This document shows positions 43,698 through 52,980 of a DNA stretch of 64,000 nucleotides, one piece after another. How positions within the stretch are numbered: position 1 is the first letter of the stretch; every line of letters starts with the position of its first letter. The translations under genes and the position numbers were made by a program. The DNA comes from Rhizobium sophoriradicis. GTDB taxonomy: Bacteria > Pseudomonadota > Alphaproteobacteria > Rhizobiales > Rhizobiaceae. The DNA lies in NCBI RefSeq assembly GCF_003939025.1, contig NZ_RQIH01000005.1, positions 124,001 through 188,000 of the forward strand, in the 5' to 3' direction. Under the pieces are notes generated by a model, which did not search any database, was not told the origin of the DNA, and saw only the letters and a list, made by a program, of their open reading frames with translations.

Positions 43698-44627
43698 ATG
43701 CAAACAAAACCTTTCCGGATCGGTACGCGGGGCAGCCCGCTGGCGCTCGCCCAGGCGCATGAGGCCCGCGACCGGCTGATGGCGGCGCATCACCTGCCCG
43801 AAGAGATGTTCGAGATCGTCGTGCTGTCGACCAAGGGCGATCGCATCACCGACCGGTCGCTTGCCGAGATAGGCGGCAAGGGCCTCTTCACCGAGGAGCT
43901 CGAACAGAAGCTTGTCTCGGCCGAGCTGGATTTCGCCGTGCACTCCACCAAGGACATGCCGACGCACCTGCCGGACGGCCTTCATCTCGCCGCCTATCTG
44001 CCACGCGAGGATATCCGCGACGCCGTCGTCGGCCGCACCGCGCCCAAGCTGATCGACCTGCCGCATGGCGCCACCGTCGGCTCTTCGTCGCTGCGCCGGC
44101 AGGCGCTGATCCGCCGCATGCGGCCCGACATCAACGTCATAACCTTCCGCGGTTCGGTCGAAACCCGGCTGCGCAAGCTCGAAGAAGGTCAGGTTGATGC
44201 GACTTTGCTGGCGCTCGCCGGCCTCAAACGCCTCGGCAAGGTCGAAGTGCTGACCGATATCCTCGATCCCGACACTTTCCCGCCGGCGCCGGCGCAGGGG
44301 GCGATCTGCATCGAAAGCCGGATCGGCGACACGAGGATCGACGATCTGCTGGCGGCGGTCAACGATGCCGCGACCTTCGACACCGTTTCCTGCGAACGCG
44401 CTTTCCTCGCCGCTCTCGACGGTTCCTGCCGCACGCCGATCGGCGGTTATGCCGTTTGCGAGGGCGACCTCATCCGCTTTTCCGGCCTCATCATCACGCC
44501 CGACGGCCGCAGCCAGCATGCGGTGACGACCGACGGCCACCGTCGCGATGCGGCCGCGCTCGGCACCCGCGCCGGCCAGGACGTGCGCGCAAGGGCTGGC
44601 AGCGCCTTCTTCGACGACTGGCACTGA
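43698..44627 (+). CDS. hemC: porphobilinogen deaminase (hydroxymethylbilane synthase)
   Basis: A 309-residue enzyme from ATG 43698. The N-terminus [18 protein letters not shown], the catalytic Asp in [13 protein letters not shown], the [14 protein letters not shown] substrate-binding Arg set and the dipyrromethane-cofactor Cys in [13 protein letters not shown] are all present. It joins four porphobilinogens in haem and tetrapyrrole synthesis. The frame is open further upstream but overlaps tsaD on the other strand. hemD follows after 7 bases. Confidence 0.96.
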   Translation: MQTKPFRIGTRGSPLALAQAHEARDRLMAAHHLPEEMFEIVVLSTKGDRITDRSLAEIGGKGLFTEELEQKLVSAELDFAVHSTKDMPTHLPDGLHLAAYLPREDIRDAVVGRTAPKLIDLPHGATVGSSSLRRQALIRRMRPDINVITFRGSVETRLRKLEEGQVDATLLALAGLKRLGKVEVLTDILDPDTFPPAPAQGAICIESRIGDTRIDDLLAAVNDAATFDTVSCERAFLAALDGSCRTPIGGYAVCEGDLIRFSGLIITPDGRSQHAVTTDGHRRDAAALGTRAGQDVRARAGSAFFDDWH

Positions 44628-44634
44628 AGCAGTC

Positions 44635-45342
44635 ATGCGCGTGCTCGTCACCCGCCCCGCACATTCGGCCGAGAAAACCGCTCAACGTCTGCGCGACATG
44701 GGCCACGAGCCGCTGCTACTGCCACTGCGTCGGCCACAACATGACAGTTCCGCAGCCGCCAGCGCGCTTGCCGCCACCCGCGGAGCGATCGCGGTGACCA
44801 GCGCCGAAGCCATGAGGGTCCTGTCGGCTCTCGGCGAGACACTTGGTCCGCACCTAGACCGCCCGATTTTTGCGGTCGGCGAGACGACGGCGCAAGCGGC
44901 GCGGCGCCTTGGCTTCCGAACCGTCACCGCATCTTCGGGCAACGGCCGCGATCTCGCCGATCTCGTCGGCGCCCAAAGCGTGGAGGACTTGCTTTACCTC
45001 GCCGGCAGGCCGCGCGCAGAAACCTTCGAAGGCAGATTGCGCGAACTCGGCATCCGCTTTTCCGTCGCCGAATGTTATCGCATGCTGCCGGTCGCTCCCG
45101 GCCCGGCCGACATCAAGGCGATTTTTTCCGGCCATCGCCTGGATGCCGTTCTGTTCTATTCCCGGCAGACGGCCGAGGATTTCTTTCAGCTGGCAGAGCT
45201 GCGATCGGCTTTGTCGGAACAGGGCGGAATCCGCCTTCTCTGCCTCAGCGAGGCGGTAGCGCAGGCGATTCCGGCCTCCCTGAAAGAGACTGTGGCGATT
45301 TCCTCGATGCCGGATGAGATAAGCCTTTTGTCGCTGCTTTGA
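44635..45342 (+). CDS. hemD: uroporphyrinogen-III synthase
   Basis: A 235-residue two-domain protein. [29 protein letters not shown] opens the fold; [31 protein letters not shown] and the [20 protein letters not shown] region are as in HemD, a poorly conserved family. Position directly after hemC supports the call. It cyclises hydroxymethylbilane to uroporphyrinogen III. Confidence 0.92.
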   Translation: MRVLVTRPAHSAEKTAQRLRDMGHEPLLLPLRRPQHDSSAAASALAATRGAIAVTSAEAMRVLSALGETLGPHLDRPIFAVGETTAQAARRLGFRTVTASSGNGRDLADLVGAQSVEDLLYLAGRPRAETFEGRLRELGIRFSVAECYRMLPVAPGPADIKAIFSGHRLDAVLFYSRQTAEDFFQLAELRSALSEQGGIRLLCLSEAVAQAIPASLKETVAISSMPDEISLLSLL

Positions 45343-45431
45343 ATGCTCCAGCTGCCCAAATTTGATCTAACCTCTTCCCTTAACTAGCATCACTGTCTAG
45401 TTTCGTTGCAATGCAGGATAAAGAGGACCTT

Positions 45432-46679
45432 ATGGTATCGGGAACCCCGCCACGCCATTCCAAGAGCGCCGACGAGCCGGTCACGATCGACCTCGATTCT
45501 CAGGATTTCGCCTCCGTAGCCGATACCGAAAAGCCGGTGGACACTGATGCCGGCGAGGCCGACAGCACCGCCGCCGATGCCGATCTGCCGCCCGAAACCG
45601 AAGCGGCGTCGCAGCCCGAGCTTCAGAGCGAGCCGGAGGCGGAAGCGCCGGAGGAAGCCACGGCGGCCGCCGAACCTTCCTTCACGTCGTCTGCCGAACA
45701 GCCCGCGTCAAAAGGCGCCGGCGCCTCCGGTCTCATCGCCGCCGGCATCTTCGGCGGTCTCGTGGCGTTGCTTGGCGCAGGCACCATCCAATATGCCGGA
45801 TACCTTCCGGGCTCATCGGCGCCGCAGACGGCCTCGCCTGAGATCGCCGATCTCTCCGGCGAGATCGACGGCTTGAAACAGACCGTCGCCAACCTTGCCG
45901 CCAATCCCGCAAGCACGGATGACGGCGCGCTTGAGACGCGCATTGCGGCGCTGGAAACGGCTGCGAAGAACGCCGCGGCGGCGCCGTCGGGCGACCCGGC
46001 AAATGTCGAGGCGCTCAACCAGAAGATTGCGGAGCTGAGCGGCCAGGTCGAGCAGCTGCGCGCCACACTTACCCAGTCCTCCGAGCAGCAGACGAGCGAT
46101 GGCGCCGATATCGCCAAGCGCCTCGACGAGGCCGAAAAGAAGCTGAACGAACCGCGCCAGGATGTCGCCGTCGCCCGGGCGATCGCGGCAGCCGCCCTCA
46201 AGGCGGCGATCGATCGCGGCGGCCCTTTCCTCGCCGAACTTGATGCTTTCGCCGGCGTCGCTCCCGACGATCCTGCCGTCGCCGACCTGCGCAGCTTTGC
46301 CGAGACCGGCATTCCCTCACGCGCCGAGCTCGTGCGTCAGGTTCCCGACATTGCCACCGCGATCGTCGAGGCCGTCAATCAGCCGGATCCGAACCAGAGC
46401 TGGTCGGACCGACTGATGGCGAGCGCCAAGTCGCTGGTGACCGTGCGTCCCGTCGGCAATATCGAGGGCGAAAGCGTCGAAGCCATCTCCGCCCGCCTGG
46501 AGGACAAAGTGAAGAACGGCGATCTGTCCGGTGCTTCCGCCGAATGGAATGCTCTGCCGGCTCCCGGAAAGCAGGCCTCCGCCGCCTTCAAGCAGTCGCT
46601 GGAGGCGCGCATCCGCGTCGAAGAGCTGGTCGGCGGGGCGCTGTCGAAGGCCGTCGCCGGCACGGGCAAGGAGGGGTGA
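45432..46679 (+). CDS. Mic60/mitofilin-like membrane protein
   Basis: A 415-residue protein from ATG 45432, preceded by AGAGGA. The first 90 residues are acidic and Glu/Ala/Pro-rich; one membrane helix follows (about 96-120, GLIAAGIFGGLVALLGAGT), then a predicted coiled coil (about 140-240, with ALNQKIAELSGQVEQLRATL) and a C-terminal mitofilin-type domain. This layout and the place next to hemC-hemD and a HemY_N protein are known for alphaproteobacterial Mic60, which shapes inner-membrane invaginations. Confidence 0.87.
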   Translation: MVSGTPPRHSKSADEPVTIDLDSQDFASVADTEKPVDTDAGEADSTAADADLPPETEAASQPELQSEPEAEAPEEATAAAEPSFTSSAEQPASKGAGASGLIAAGIFGGLVALLGAGTIQYAGYLPGSSAPQTASPEIADLSGEIDGLKQTVANLAANPASTDDGALETRIAALETAAKNAAAAPSGDPANVEALNQKIAELSGQVEQLRATLTQSSEQQTSDGADIAKRLDEAEKKLNEPRQDVAVARAIAAAALKAAIDRGGPFLAELDAFAGVAPDDPAVADLRSFAETGIPSRAELVRQVPDIATAIVEAVNQPDPNQSWSDRLMASAKSLVTVRPVGNIEGESVEAISARLEDKVKNGDLSGASAEWNALPAPGKQASAAFKQSLEARIRVEELVGGALSKAVAGTGKEG

Positions 46680-46683
46680 GAGC

Positions 46684-48279
46684 ATGATCAGACTCGTCGT
46701 CTTCGCCGTCCTGGTGCTGCTTCTCGCCTATGGCTTCTCCTGGTTTGCCGATCGCCCCGGCGATCTCTCGCTGATCTGGGAGGGTCAGATCTATCAGACG
46801 AAGCTGATCGTCGCCGTCAGCGCGATCATCGCTCTGATTGCCGCCGTGATGATCGTCTGGTGGTTCGTTCGCCTGATCTGGACTTCGCCGCATTCCGTCA
46901 CGCGCTATTTCCGCGCCCGCAAGCGCGACCGCGGCTATCAGGCGCTGTCGACGGGCCTGATCGCCGCCGGCGCCGGCAATGCCACTCTCGCCCGCAAGAT
47001 GGCGGCGCGCTCGCGCGGTCTCATCCGCGCCGATCAGGAGCCGCTGATCAACCTGCTCGAGGCTCAGGCTGCGCTGATCGAAGGCCGCCACGATGAGGCG
47101 CGCGCCAAGTTCGAGGCCATGGCCAACGATCCGGAAACACGCGAGCTTGGCCTTCGCGGCCTCTATCTCGAGGCCCGCCGTCTCGGCGCCAACGAGGCCG
47201 CCCGCCAATATGCCGAAAAGGCCGCCGACAACGCGCCTTATCTGCCCTGGGCCGCTCAGGCGACGCTCGAATATCGCAGCCAGGCCGGCAACTGGGACGA
47301 TGCGATCCGGCTGCTCGAGCAGCAGAAGGCCGCCCGCGTCGTCGAAAAGACGGAAGCCAACCGCCTGCACGCCGTGCTCCTGACGGCGCGCGCCGGCGAG
47401 CGGCTGGAAAGCAACCCCGCCGGCGCTCGCGACGACGCGCTGCAGGCGCTGAAGCTCGCCGCCGGCCTTGTTCCGGCCGCCCTCATTGCCGCCAAGGCCT
47501 TGTTCCGCGAAAACGGCCTGCGCAAGGCCGCTTCGATCCTCGAACAGGCATGGAAATCGGCGCCGCATCCCGAGATCGGCCAGACCTATGTCAGAGCCCG
47601 CAGCGGCGATTCCACGCTCGACCGGCTGAAGCGCGCCGAGCGGCTGGAGGCGTTGCGCCCGAACAATGTCGAATCCCTCCTCGTTGTCGCCCAGGCCGCG
47701 CTCGACGCGCAGGAATTCGCCAAGGCTCGGGCCAAGGCGGAAGCGGCGGCGCGCATCGAGCCGCGCGAAGCCGCCTTCCTGCTGCTTGCCGACATCGAGG
47801 AGGCCGAGACCGGCGATCAGGGCCGCGTGCGCCACTGGCTGGCCCAGGCGCTGAAGGCTCCGCGCGATCCCGCCTGGGTGGCGGACGGCTTCGTCTCCGA
47901 CAAATGGCTGCCGGTATCGCCGGTGACGGGCCGCATTGACGCCTTCGAATGGAAGGCGCCATTCGGCCAGATCGAAGGTCGGCTCGAAGACGGTTCGGCG
48001 CCCGCCGCGATCGAAACCGCTCTGAAGACCCTGCCGCCTCTGCATGACGTCAGGTCCGAAAGCCCGGTCAACGATCACCGCATCATCGAGCTGGAACGGG
48101 CCGCAACGATCGCCGAGGCTGTGCGCCCCGCGCCGGCGCCGGCAAAGCCGAAGCCCACCGGCGATAAAGCGCCGGCACCGAACGAGGCAAAGCCCTTTTT
48201 CGGCGGATTGCCTGATGATCCCGGCGTTCGCGATTCCAGGGCGGAACCGGACCCCAAGACACGGCTCCGCCTTTTCTGA
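46684..48279 (+). CDS. HemY N-terminal domain/TPR membrane protein
   Basis: A 531-residue protein with two N-terminal helices (about residues 2-18 and 40-62), the HemY_N motif between and after them (SPHSVTRYFRARKRDRGYQALSTGL), then TPR-like helical repeats from about residue 85 to 400 and a Pro/Ala-rich tail. Despite its name, this family is not the protoporphyrinogen oxidase HemY. It starts 4 bases after the Mic60-like stop and probably works with it at the membrane. Confidence 0.9.
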   Translation: MIRLVVFAVLVLLLAYGFSWFADRPGDLSLIWEGQIYQTKLIVAVSAIIALIAAVMIVWWFVRLIWTSPHSVTRYFRARKRDRGYQALSTGLIAAGAGNATLARKMAARSRGLIRADQEPLINLLEAQAALIEGRHDEARAKFEAMANDPETRELGLRGLYLEARRLGANEAARQYAEKAADNAPYLPWAAQATLEYRSQAGNWDDAIRLLEQQKAARVVEKTEANRLHAVLLTARAGERLESNPAGARDDALQALKLAAGLVPAALIAAKALFRENGLRKAASILEQAWKSAPHPEIGQTYVRARSGDSTLDRLKRAERLEALRPNNVESLLVVAQAALDAQEFAKARAKAEAAARIEPREAAFLLLADIEEAETGDQGRVRHWLAQALKAPRDPAWVADGFVSDKWLPVSPVTGRIDAFEWKAPFGQIEGRLEDGSAPAAIETALKTLPPLHDVRSESPVNDHRIIELERAATIAEAVRPAPAPAKPKPTGDKAPAPNEAKPFFGGLPDDPGVRDSRAEPDPKTRLRLF

Positions 48280-48296
48280 AATGGAACGACAACCGC

Positions 48297-48782
48297 ATGT
48301 TCGAACGCTTTCAGGCATTTTTTCAGAACCTCACCGCCGACCGTCCGAAAAAAGGCTTTGCTCCCGATGATCCGCGCATCGCAGTGGCAGCACTCTGTAT
48401 GCAGGTCATGGAGGCCGACGGCCAGATCAAGGCCAGCGAAAAGAAGCGGCTACGCAAGCTCTTGAAGGAGCAGTATTCGCTCGAGGGCAAGCAGCTCGAT
48501 GCTTTGATGGCCGCCGGCCTCGAAGCCGAAAGCTCGGCCGTCGACTATTATCGCTTCACCGCCGACCTGAAGCGCCATCTCAACACCGAGCAACGGCTGG
48601 AACTGATCGGCATCCTCTGGGACATCGTTTATGCCGATGGCGAGCGCAGCGAGATGGAGGACCACGTCATCTGGCGGATCGCCGATCTGCTCGGGGTCTC
48701 CTCACGCGAACGCATCCAGAAGCGGCAGGAGGCCGCCGCCAGGGTCACGGATGTCCAGGTTGCACAAGATGATGCCGACTGA
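48297..48782 (+). CDS. TerB-family protein
   Basis: A 161-residue all-helical protein of the tellurite-resistance TerB family. Two acidic turns, EADGQIKASEKKR and YADGERSEMEDHVIWRIADLLG, are the typical metal-binding-like repeats. It has no tellurite-resistance neighbours here; single TerB proteins are common in alphaproteobacteria with unclear roles. It starts 17 bases after the HemY_N gene and overlaps the amidotransferase start. Confidence 0.88.
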   Translation: MFERFQAFFQNLTADRPKKGFAPDDPRIAVAALCMQVMEADGQIKASEKKRLRKLLKEQYSLEGKQLDALMAAGLEAESSAVDYYRFTADLKRHLNTEQRLELIGILWDIVYADGERSEMEDHVIWRIADLLGVSSRERIQKRQEAAARVTDVQVAQDDAD

Positions 48783-49524
48783 GCAAAACCCGAACCGCGA
48801 CCTGCGCCCGATCCTCATCGTCCTGCATCAGGAGCGGTCCAGCCCCGGCCGTGTGGGCCAATTGCTGGTCGAAAAAGGCTACTGCCTCGATATCCGTCGC
48901 CCGGTCCTCGGCGAGGCTCTACCGAAGACTCTCGAAGGCCATGCCGGCGCCGTCATCTTCGGCGGGCCGATGAGCGTCAATGATCCGGATGACTTCATCA
49001 AGAAGGAAATCGACTGGCTCGAGGTTCCGCTACGGGAGAAACGTCCCTTTCTGGGTATCTGCCTCGGTGCCCAGATGCTGGTGCGTCATCTCGGCGGCAA
49101 GGTGGCATCCAATTCCGATGGCTCGACGGAAATCGGCTGGTATCCGCTGCACCCGACCGAGAAGGGCCGCCTGCTGATGCACTGGCCGAAGATGGTCTAT
49201 CATTTTCACCGCGAAGGCTTCGAGCTGCCGCACGGCGCCGATCTGCTGGCCGAAGGCGATGCCTACCCGAACCAGGCCTTCCGTTACGAAGGCAATGCCT
49301 GGGGTCTACAGTTCCATGCCGAACTTACCCGGGTGATGATGCATCGCTGGGTCGTCCACGGCGCCCATCGCTTCATCCTGCCGAACGCTCAGCAAGGCCG
49401 CGAACATCTCGAAGGCCGCATGCTGTTCGACGCGCCGCTGAAAGCCTGGCTGACTGAATTTCTCGATATCGTCTTCGAAGGCAAGACGGCGAAAGCCGCC
49501 TCCCCGATCACCCTTTCCGCATAG
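48769..49524 (+). CDS. class I glutamine amidotransferase-like protein
   Basis: A 251-residue protein with the GATase-1 fold: oxyanion strand VIFGGPMSVND, the nucleophile Cys in FLGICLGAQMLVRHLGG and the catalytic His in GLQFHAELTRVM. It resembles stand-alone GMP-synthase-like glutaminases whose acceptor partner is unknown. The ATG at 48769 overlaps the terB stop by 14 bases; a second ATG at 48772 is equally possible. It is the last gene of the hemC-led run. Confidence 0.9.
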   Translation: MMPTEQNPNRDLRPILIVLHQERSSPGRVGQLLVEKGYCLDIRRPVLGEALPKTLEGHAGAVIFGGPMSVNDPDDFIKKEIDWLEVPLREKRPFLGICLGAQMLVRHLGGKVASNSDGSTEIGWYPLHPTEKGRLLMHWPKMVYHFHREGFELPHGADLLAEGDAYPNQAFRYEGNAWGLQFHAELTRVMMHRWVVHGAHRFILPNAQQGREHLEGRMLFDAPLKAWLTEFLDIVFEGKTAKAASPITLSA

Positions 49525-49605
49525 ACCGCCGCGGCCCGGCAACCGCGCTCTAGCCCTGACGAAAACCTGCTCCGGCAGAATGCTTCAATCTAACCAGGAA
49601 ATGCT

Positions 49606-50846
49606 CTATGCCGATGCGCTGGGCGCGTCGAGGGAATCGATCCGGCGCAGTTTCGGGAAACTCGAAGCCCAGATCGCCGCGACCGCTAGCGTTCCGATAC
49701 CGCCGATGACGACTGCCGGCACCGCGCCGAAGATCGATGCCATCGTGCCTGCTCTGAATTCGCCGAGCTCGTTCGACGCGCCGACGAAGACCATGTTGAC
49801 CGCATTGCCCGGCCACGCAGGTGATCCGGCGTCCAGAGCGCGATCAGGCTCTCACGCACATAGACCGATATCATGTCGGCCGCCCCCATCAGGGCGAGTG
49901 CGGCAATTGAGACCTCGGTGCTGGTCGAGACGCCGAAGATGATGGTGCCGATACCGAACAGGGCGACACCGATGAACATGTAGATGCCGGCGCGATGTTT
50001 CAGCGGATAGGCCGCGAGGAAGATCGCCATGACGATGGCTCCAAGCCCCGGTGCGGCGCGCAGCAATCCGAGGCCCCAAGGGCCGAGCGTCAGAATATCG
50101 CGGGCGAAGATCGGCATCAGCGCCGTGGCGCCGCCGAGCAGCACGGCGAAGAGATCGAGCGAGATCGCGCCGAGCACGACCTTTTCGGCGCGGATGAAAC
50201 TGAAGCCGCCGAGGATCATCGCCCAGCTCTTGGCCTCACCCACCGTCTTCTGCTCCGGTTTCGGGATCATGAAGAGAAGGCCCGCGCCGAGAATGGAAAA
50301 GATCACCGCCACTGTATAGGCGGTCGTCGCGCTGACACCATAGAGCAGGCCACCGATCACCGGCCCGGTGATCGCCGCAAGCTGCCAGGACGATGAATTC
50401 CAGGCGATTGCATTTGAAACGGCATGCTCCGGCACGAGATTGGGTGCGAGAGACTGCACCGCCGGCGACATGAAGGCGCGTTCGATGCCGAAGATCAAAA
50501 GCACCGCAAAGACCGGCCAGGGCGCGAAAGTGTCGGTCGCCGCCATGATGAGCAGCGCCAGCGCGCAGAGCGCGCTCACCAGCGAGCATAGCGCTGCGAT
50601 GGCCCGGCGATTGTGCCGGTCGGCCACCGAACCGGTGACGAGGATGAGCAGCAGCGACGGCAAAAACTGCACCAGGCCGATCAGGCCGAGATAGATCGCC
50701 TTGCCCGTCTGATCGTACATCTGCCAGCCGACGGCGACGCTGACGATCTGCTGCGAGAAAGAAAGCAGAAAACGGGCAAAGAAGAAGCGGGTGTAAGACG
50801 AATGCCGGAACGCGGCAAAACGGTCTTCGGTGGGCGAAAACGACAT
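49606..50846 (-). pseudogene. MFS transporter with a single-base frameshift near the 3' end
   Basis: From ATG 50846 the sequence reads as a normal 12-helix MFS transporter of the EntS-like type (SFSQQIVSVAVGWQMYD, GSVADRHNRRAIAALCS). At about 49807-49811, inside CTGCGTGGCCGGGCAATG on the minus strand, one base is missing: adding it restores LRGRVNAVNMVFVGASNELG, which continues in another frame to a stop at 49606 with the last helix (AVPAVVIGGIGTLAVAAIW). As it stands, the last 65 or so residues are garbled. It could be a recent inactivation, a sequencing error or a phase-variation state. Confidence 0.82.
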
Positions 50847-50986
50847 GAGCCTTGTCCGAGGAAGCGGGCGCCGAAATGGTTGCAAAGGCCGCCCGTTAAA
50901 CATGATTTGCCCTGCGTTCCCACACGGCACTTGCTCGTTTAGTTGCCAATGTCTACATGTCTGTCAACAACCAATTGGAGACGACG

Positions 50987-51277
50987 ATGTTTGCCTTGTT
51001 TCAAACCATTGATTTGGTTTTGAATATTTATACGTGGATCCTGATTGCCAGCGCCGTTTTCTCCTGGCTCTATGCGTTCAACGTCATCAATTCCAGCAAC
51101 CAGTTCGTCAATTCGGTCGGCATGTTCCTCTATAATGTCACCGAGCCGGTGCTGAAGCCGATCCGTCGTCGGCTGCCGAACCTCGGCGGCATCGACATTT
51201 CACCGATCATCCTGCTGGTGATCATCTTCTTTCTGCGCACCTTCCTCTGGACCACCGTTTATCCGCTGGTCTCTTGA
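50987..51277 (+). CDS. YggT family membrane protein
   Basis: A 96-residue YggT protein from ATG 50987 with GGAG upstream. Two hydrophobic regions (about 5-30 and 65-92) flank the conserved [25 protein letters not shown] loop. YggT proteins are linked to membrane insertion or ion homeostasis without a settled role. Its stop overlaps the TTG start of yggU, the usual partner gene. Confidence 0.93.
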   Translation: MFALFQTIDLVLNIYTWILIASAVFSWLYAFNVINSSNQFVNSVGMFLYNVTEPVLKPIRRRLPNLGGIDISPIILLVIIFFLRTFLWTTVYPLVS

Positions 51278-51585
51278 GCCCTCCCTGGAGGCTCTTCGCT
51301 GATCATCTGCGCCTGACTGTTCGGCTGACGCCGAATGGCGGGCGAGGCGCGTTCGATGGCATTGAGACGGACAGCGAAGGCGAGACTTATCTGAAAGCGC
51401 GCGTCACCGCCGTTCCGGAAAAGGGAAAGGCCAATAAGGCGCTGATCGCGCTCGTTTCCCAATCGGTCGGCGTTGCCAAATCCAGCGTCAGCCTCGTTTC
51501 CGGCGAAACCGCGCGCAAAAAAATCCTCCGGATCGAGGGTGACCCGGAGGATTTGGCACAAAAGCTCGAAAAACTTTCAGGCTGA
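51274..51585 (+). CDS. YggU/DUF167 family protein
   Basis: A 103-residue DUF167 protein. [18 protein letters not shown] opens the fold; [44 protein letters not shown] is the family core. The start is a TTG (51274) overlapping the yggT TGA, so translation is coupled. Its 3' part contains a hairpin that works as a terminator on the opposite strand, and it ends 4 bases from the convergent ppa stop. Confidence 0.92.
   Translation: MSPPWRLFADHLRLTVRLTPNGGRGAFDGIETDSEGETYLKARVTAVPEKGKANKALIALVSQSVGVAKSSVSLVSGETARKKILRIEGDPEDLAQKLEKLSG
51517..51554 (-). terminator. ppa terminator embedded in the 3' end of yggU
   Basis: On the minus strand AATCCTCCGG (from 51554) pairs with CCGGAGGATT (to 51521) around a loop of about 12 bases, followed by seven T residues (A run 51517-51523 on the plus strand). 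The hairpin begins 36 bases after the ppa stop. It lies wholly within yggU codons for [13 protein letters not shown]. Confidence 0.75.
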
Positions 51586-51589
51586 ACGA

Positions 51590-52126
51590 TCAGCCTTTCG
51601 CCTTCTTGGCACGCCCGATGGCCTCGAGGATAAGGGCGCCGGCTTCGCCGGAATCGCCCCAGCCGAATATCTTCACCCACTTGCCGGGCTCCAGATCCTT
51701 GTAATGCTCGAAGAAGTGCTCGATCTGCTTCAGCGTGATCTCGGGAAGGTCGGTATAATCCTTCACCTTCTCATAGCGCAGCGTCAGCTTCGGCGACGGC
51801 ACAGCAATGATCTTTTCGTCCTTGCCCGAGTTGTCTTCCATCTTCAGGACTCCGATCGGGCGCACGTTGATGACGCAACCCGGAACCAGCGGGCGGGTGC
51901 TGGCGATCAGCACGTCGATCGGGTCACCGTCTTCCGACAGCGTGTGCGGCACGAAACCGTAATTGCCCGGATAGGTCATTGGCGTATAGAGGAAGCGGTC
52001 GACGACCAGCGTGCCGGCGTCCTTGTCCATCTCATACTTGATCGGATGACCGCCGACCGGAACCTCGACAATAACGTTGACGTCTTCAGGGGGATTATTA
52101 CCGATGGAAACGGCGTCGATGCGCAT
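51590..52126 (-). CDS. ppa: inorganic pyrophosphatase
   Basis: A 178-residue family I pyrophosphatase from ATG 52126. The signature Asp motif is [10 protein letters not shown] (about residues 66-75), with the upstream [17 protein letters not shown] and [11 protein letters not shown] also conserved. It hydrolyses pyrophosphate in the cytosol. It converges on yggU, with 4 bases between the two stops. Upstream, 149 bases to the GNAT gene hold no other feature I can support. Confidence 0.96.
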   Translation of the reverse strand: MRIDAVSIGNNPPEDVNVIVEVPVGGHPIKYEMDKDAGTLVVDRFLYTPMTYPGNYGFVPHTLSEDGDPIDVLIASTRPLVPGCVINVRPIGVLKMEDNSGKDEKIIAVPSPKLTLRYEKVKDYTDLPEITLKQIEHFFEHYKDLEPGKWVKIFGWGDSGEAGALILEAIGRAKKAKG

Positions 52127-52275
52127 ACGAAACTCCTGCGAGGTTGAATTGCTCGCAGCCAGATAATCAGTTTCATGCGGCAACGCAACATTGGAGATCA
52201 CCAATGCGTGATGACGTCGGCAGCCAACCACATCAAAATTCTAGTAGGAGATGAGCGGACTGCAGGCTGGGCGGC

Positions 52276-52782
52276 TCAGTTCCAGATGAAGCCGATTTTC
52301 TTCAACTGCTTGTGGTCGAAATTTTCCATGCCTTCGCAGAAATCGATCCCGCCGTGATGGCGGTAAAAGCGGCTGGCGGTCTCGTTTTCCTCGAGGCACC
52401 AGACAACCAGCCCGTTGCAGCCGAGCGACTTCAACAGCCGGCGCGCCTCGCCGAACAGCATACGGCCGAGACCGATGCCCTGATATTCAGGGCGAAGATA
52501 GATCTCGTAGATCTCGCCTTCCTGCGGCAGGGCGCGGGCGCGGTTGAGCCCGAGCGTCGCATAGCCGGCGACCGTGCCGGCGACATCGAGAACCAGCAAT
52601 GTCGCAGGTCCGCGCGTTGCCTTGCGCCACCAGTTTTCGCCGCGCCTCTCAATCATCTGCGTCAGGGCGCGATGCGGAATAATCCCCGCATAGGTGTGCT
52701 GCCAGGCAAGCCTGTGGGTTTCCGAAATGGCTCGGGCATCGTGCGGTTCGGCCCGCCGGACATCGATCGACAACGTCTTCAT
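52276..52782 (-). CDS. GNAT-family N-acetyltransferase
   Basis: A 168-residue protein from ATG 52782. The N-terminal RRAEPHDARAISETHRLAW and the acetyl-CoA motif EIYEIYLRPEYQGIGLGRMLF (QGIGLG) are typical; WCLEENETASRFYRHHGG is the C-terminal motif B. It resembles RimI-like or general GNATs. The acceptor is unknown. It lies between the typA terminator and ppa, all on the minus strand. Confidence 0.88.
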   Translation of the reverse strand: MKTLSIDVRRAEPHDARAISETHRLAWQHTYAGIIPHRALTQMIERRGENWWRKATRGPATLLVLDVAGTVAGYATLGLNRARALPQEGEIYEIYLRPEYQGIGLGRMLFGEARRLLKSLGCNGLVVWCLEENETASRFYRHHGGIDFCEGMENFDHKQLKKIGFIWN

Positions 52783-52928
52783 AACGTTTACTCTGGTCCT
52801 GCCGAGGGCAATTAACCATACGCGATGACGCATTCGGCCCGATTGCCCACAGACTTAACATGTGGACGACAGGCAAAATTTAACGCTTTTTTAACGATTG
52901 TCACAAGTCGGAATCGACGCAGCGCACA

Positions 52929-52958
52929 ATAAAAAACCCCGGCTCAGTGGCCGGGGTT
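52929..52958 (-). terminator. rho-independent terminator of typA
   Basis: On the minus strand AACCCCGG, an 8-base loop and CCGGGGTT are followed by a T run (A residues 52929-52936 on the plus strand). It lies 22 bases after the typA stop. Confidence 0.9.
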
Positions 52959-52980
52959 ATCAAGGCATATTTCCAGGCCC

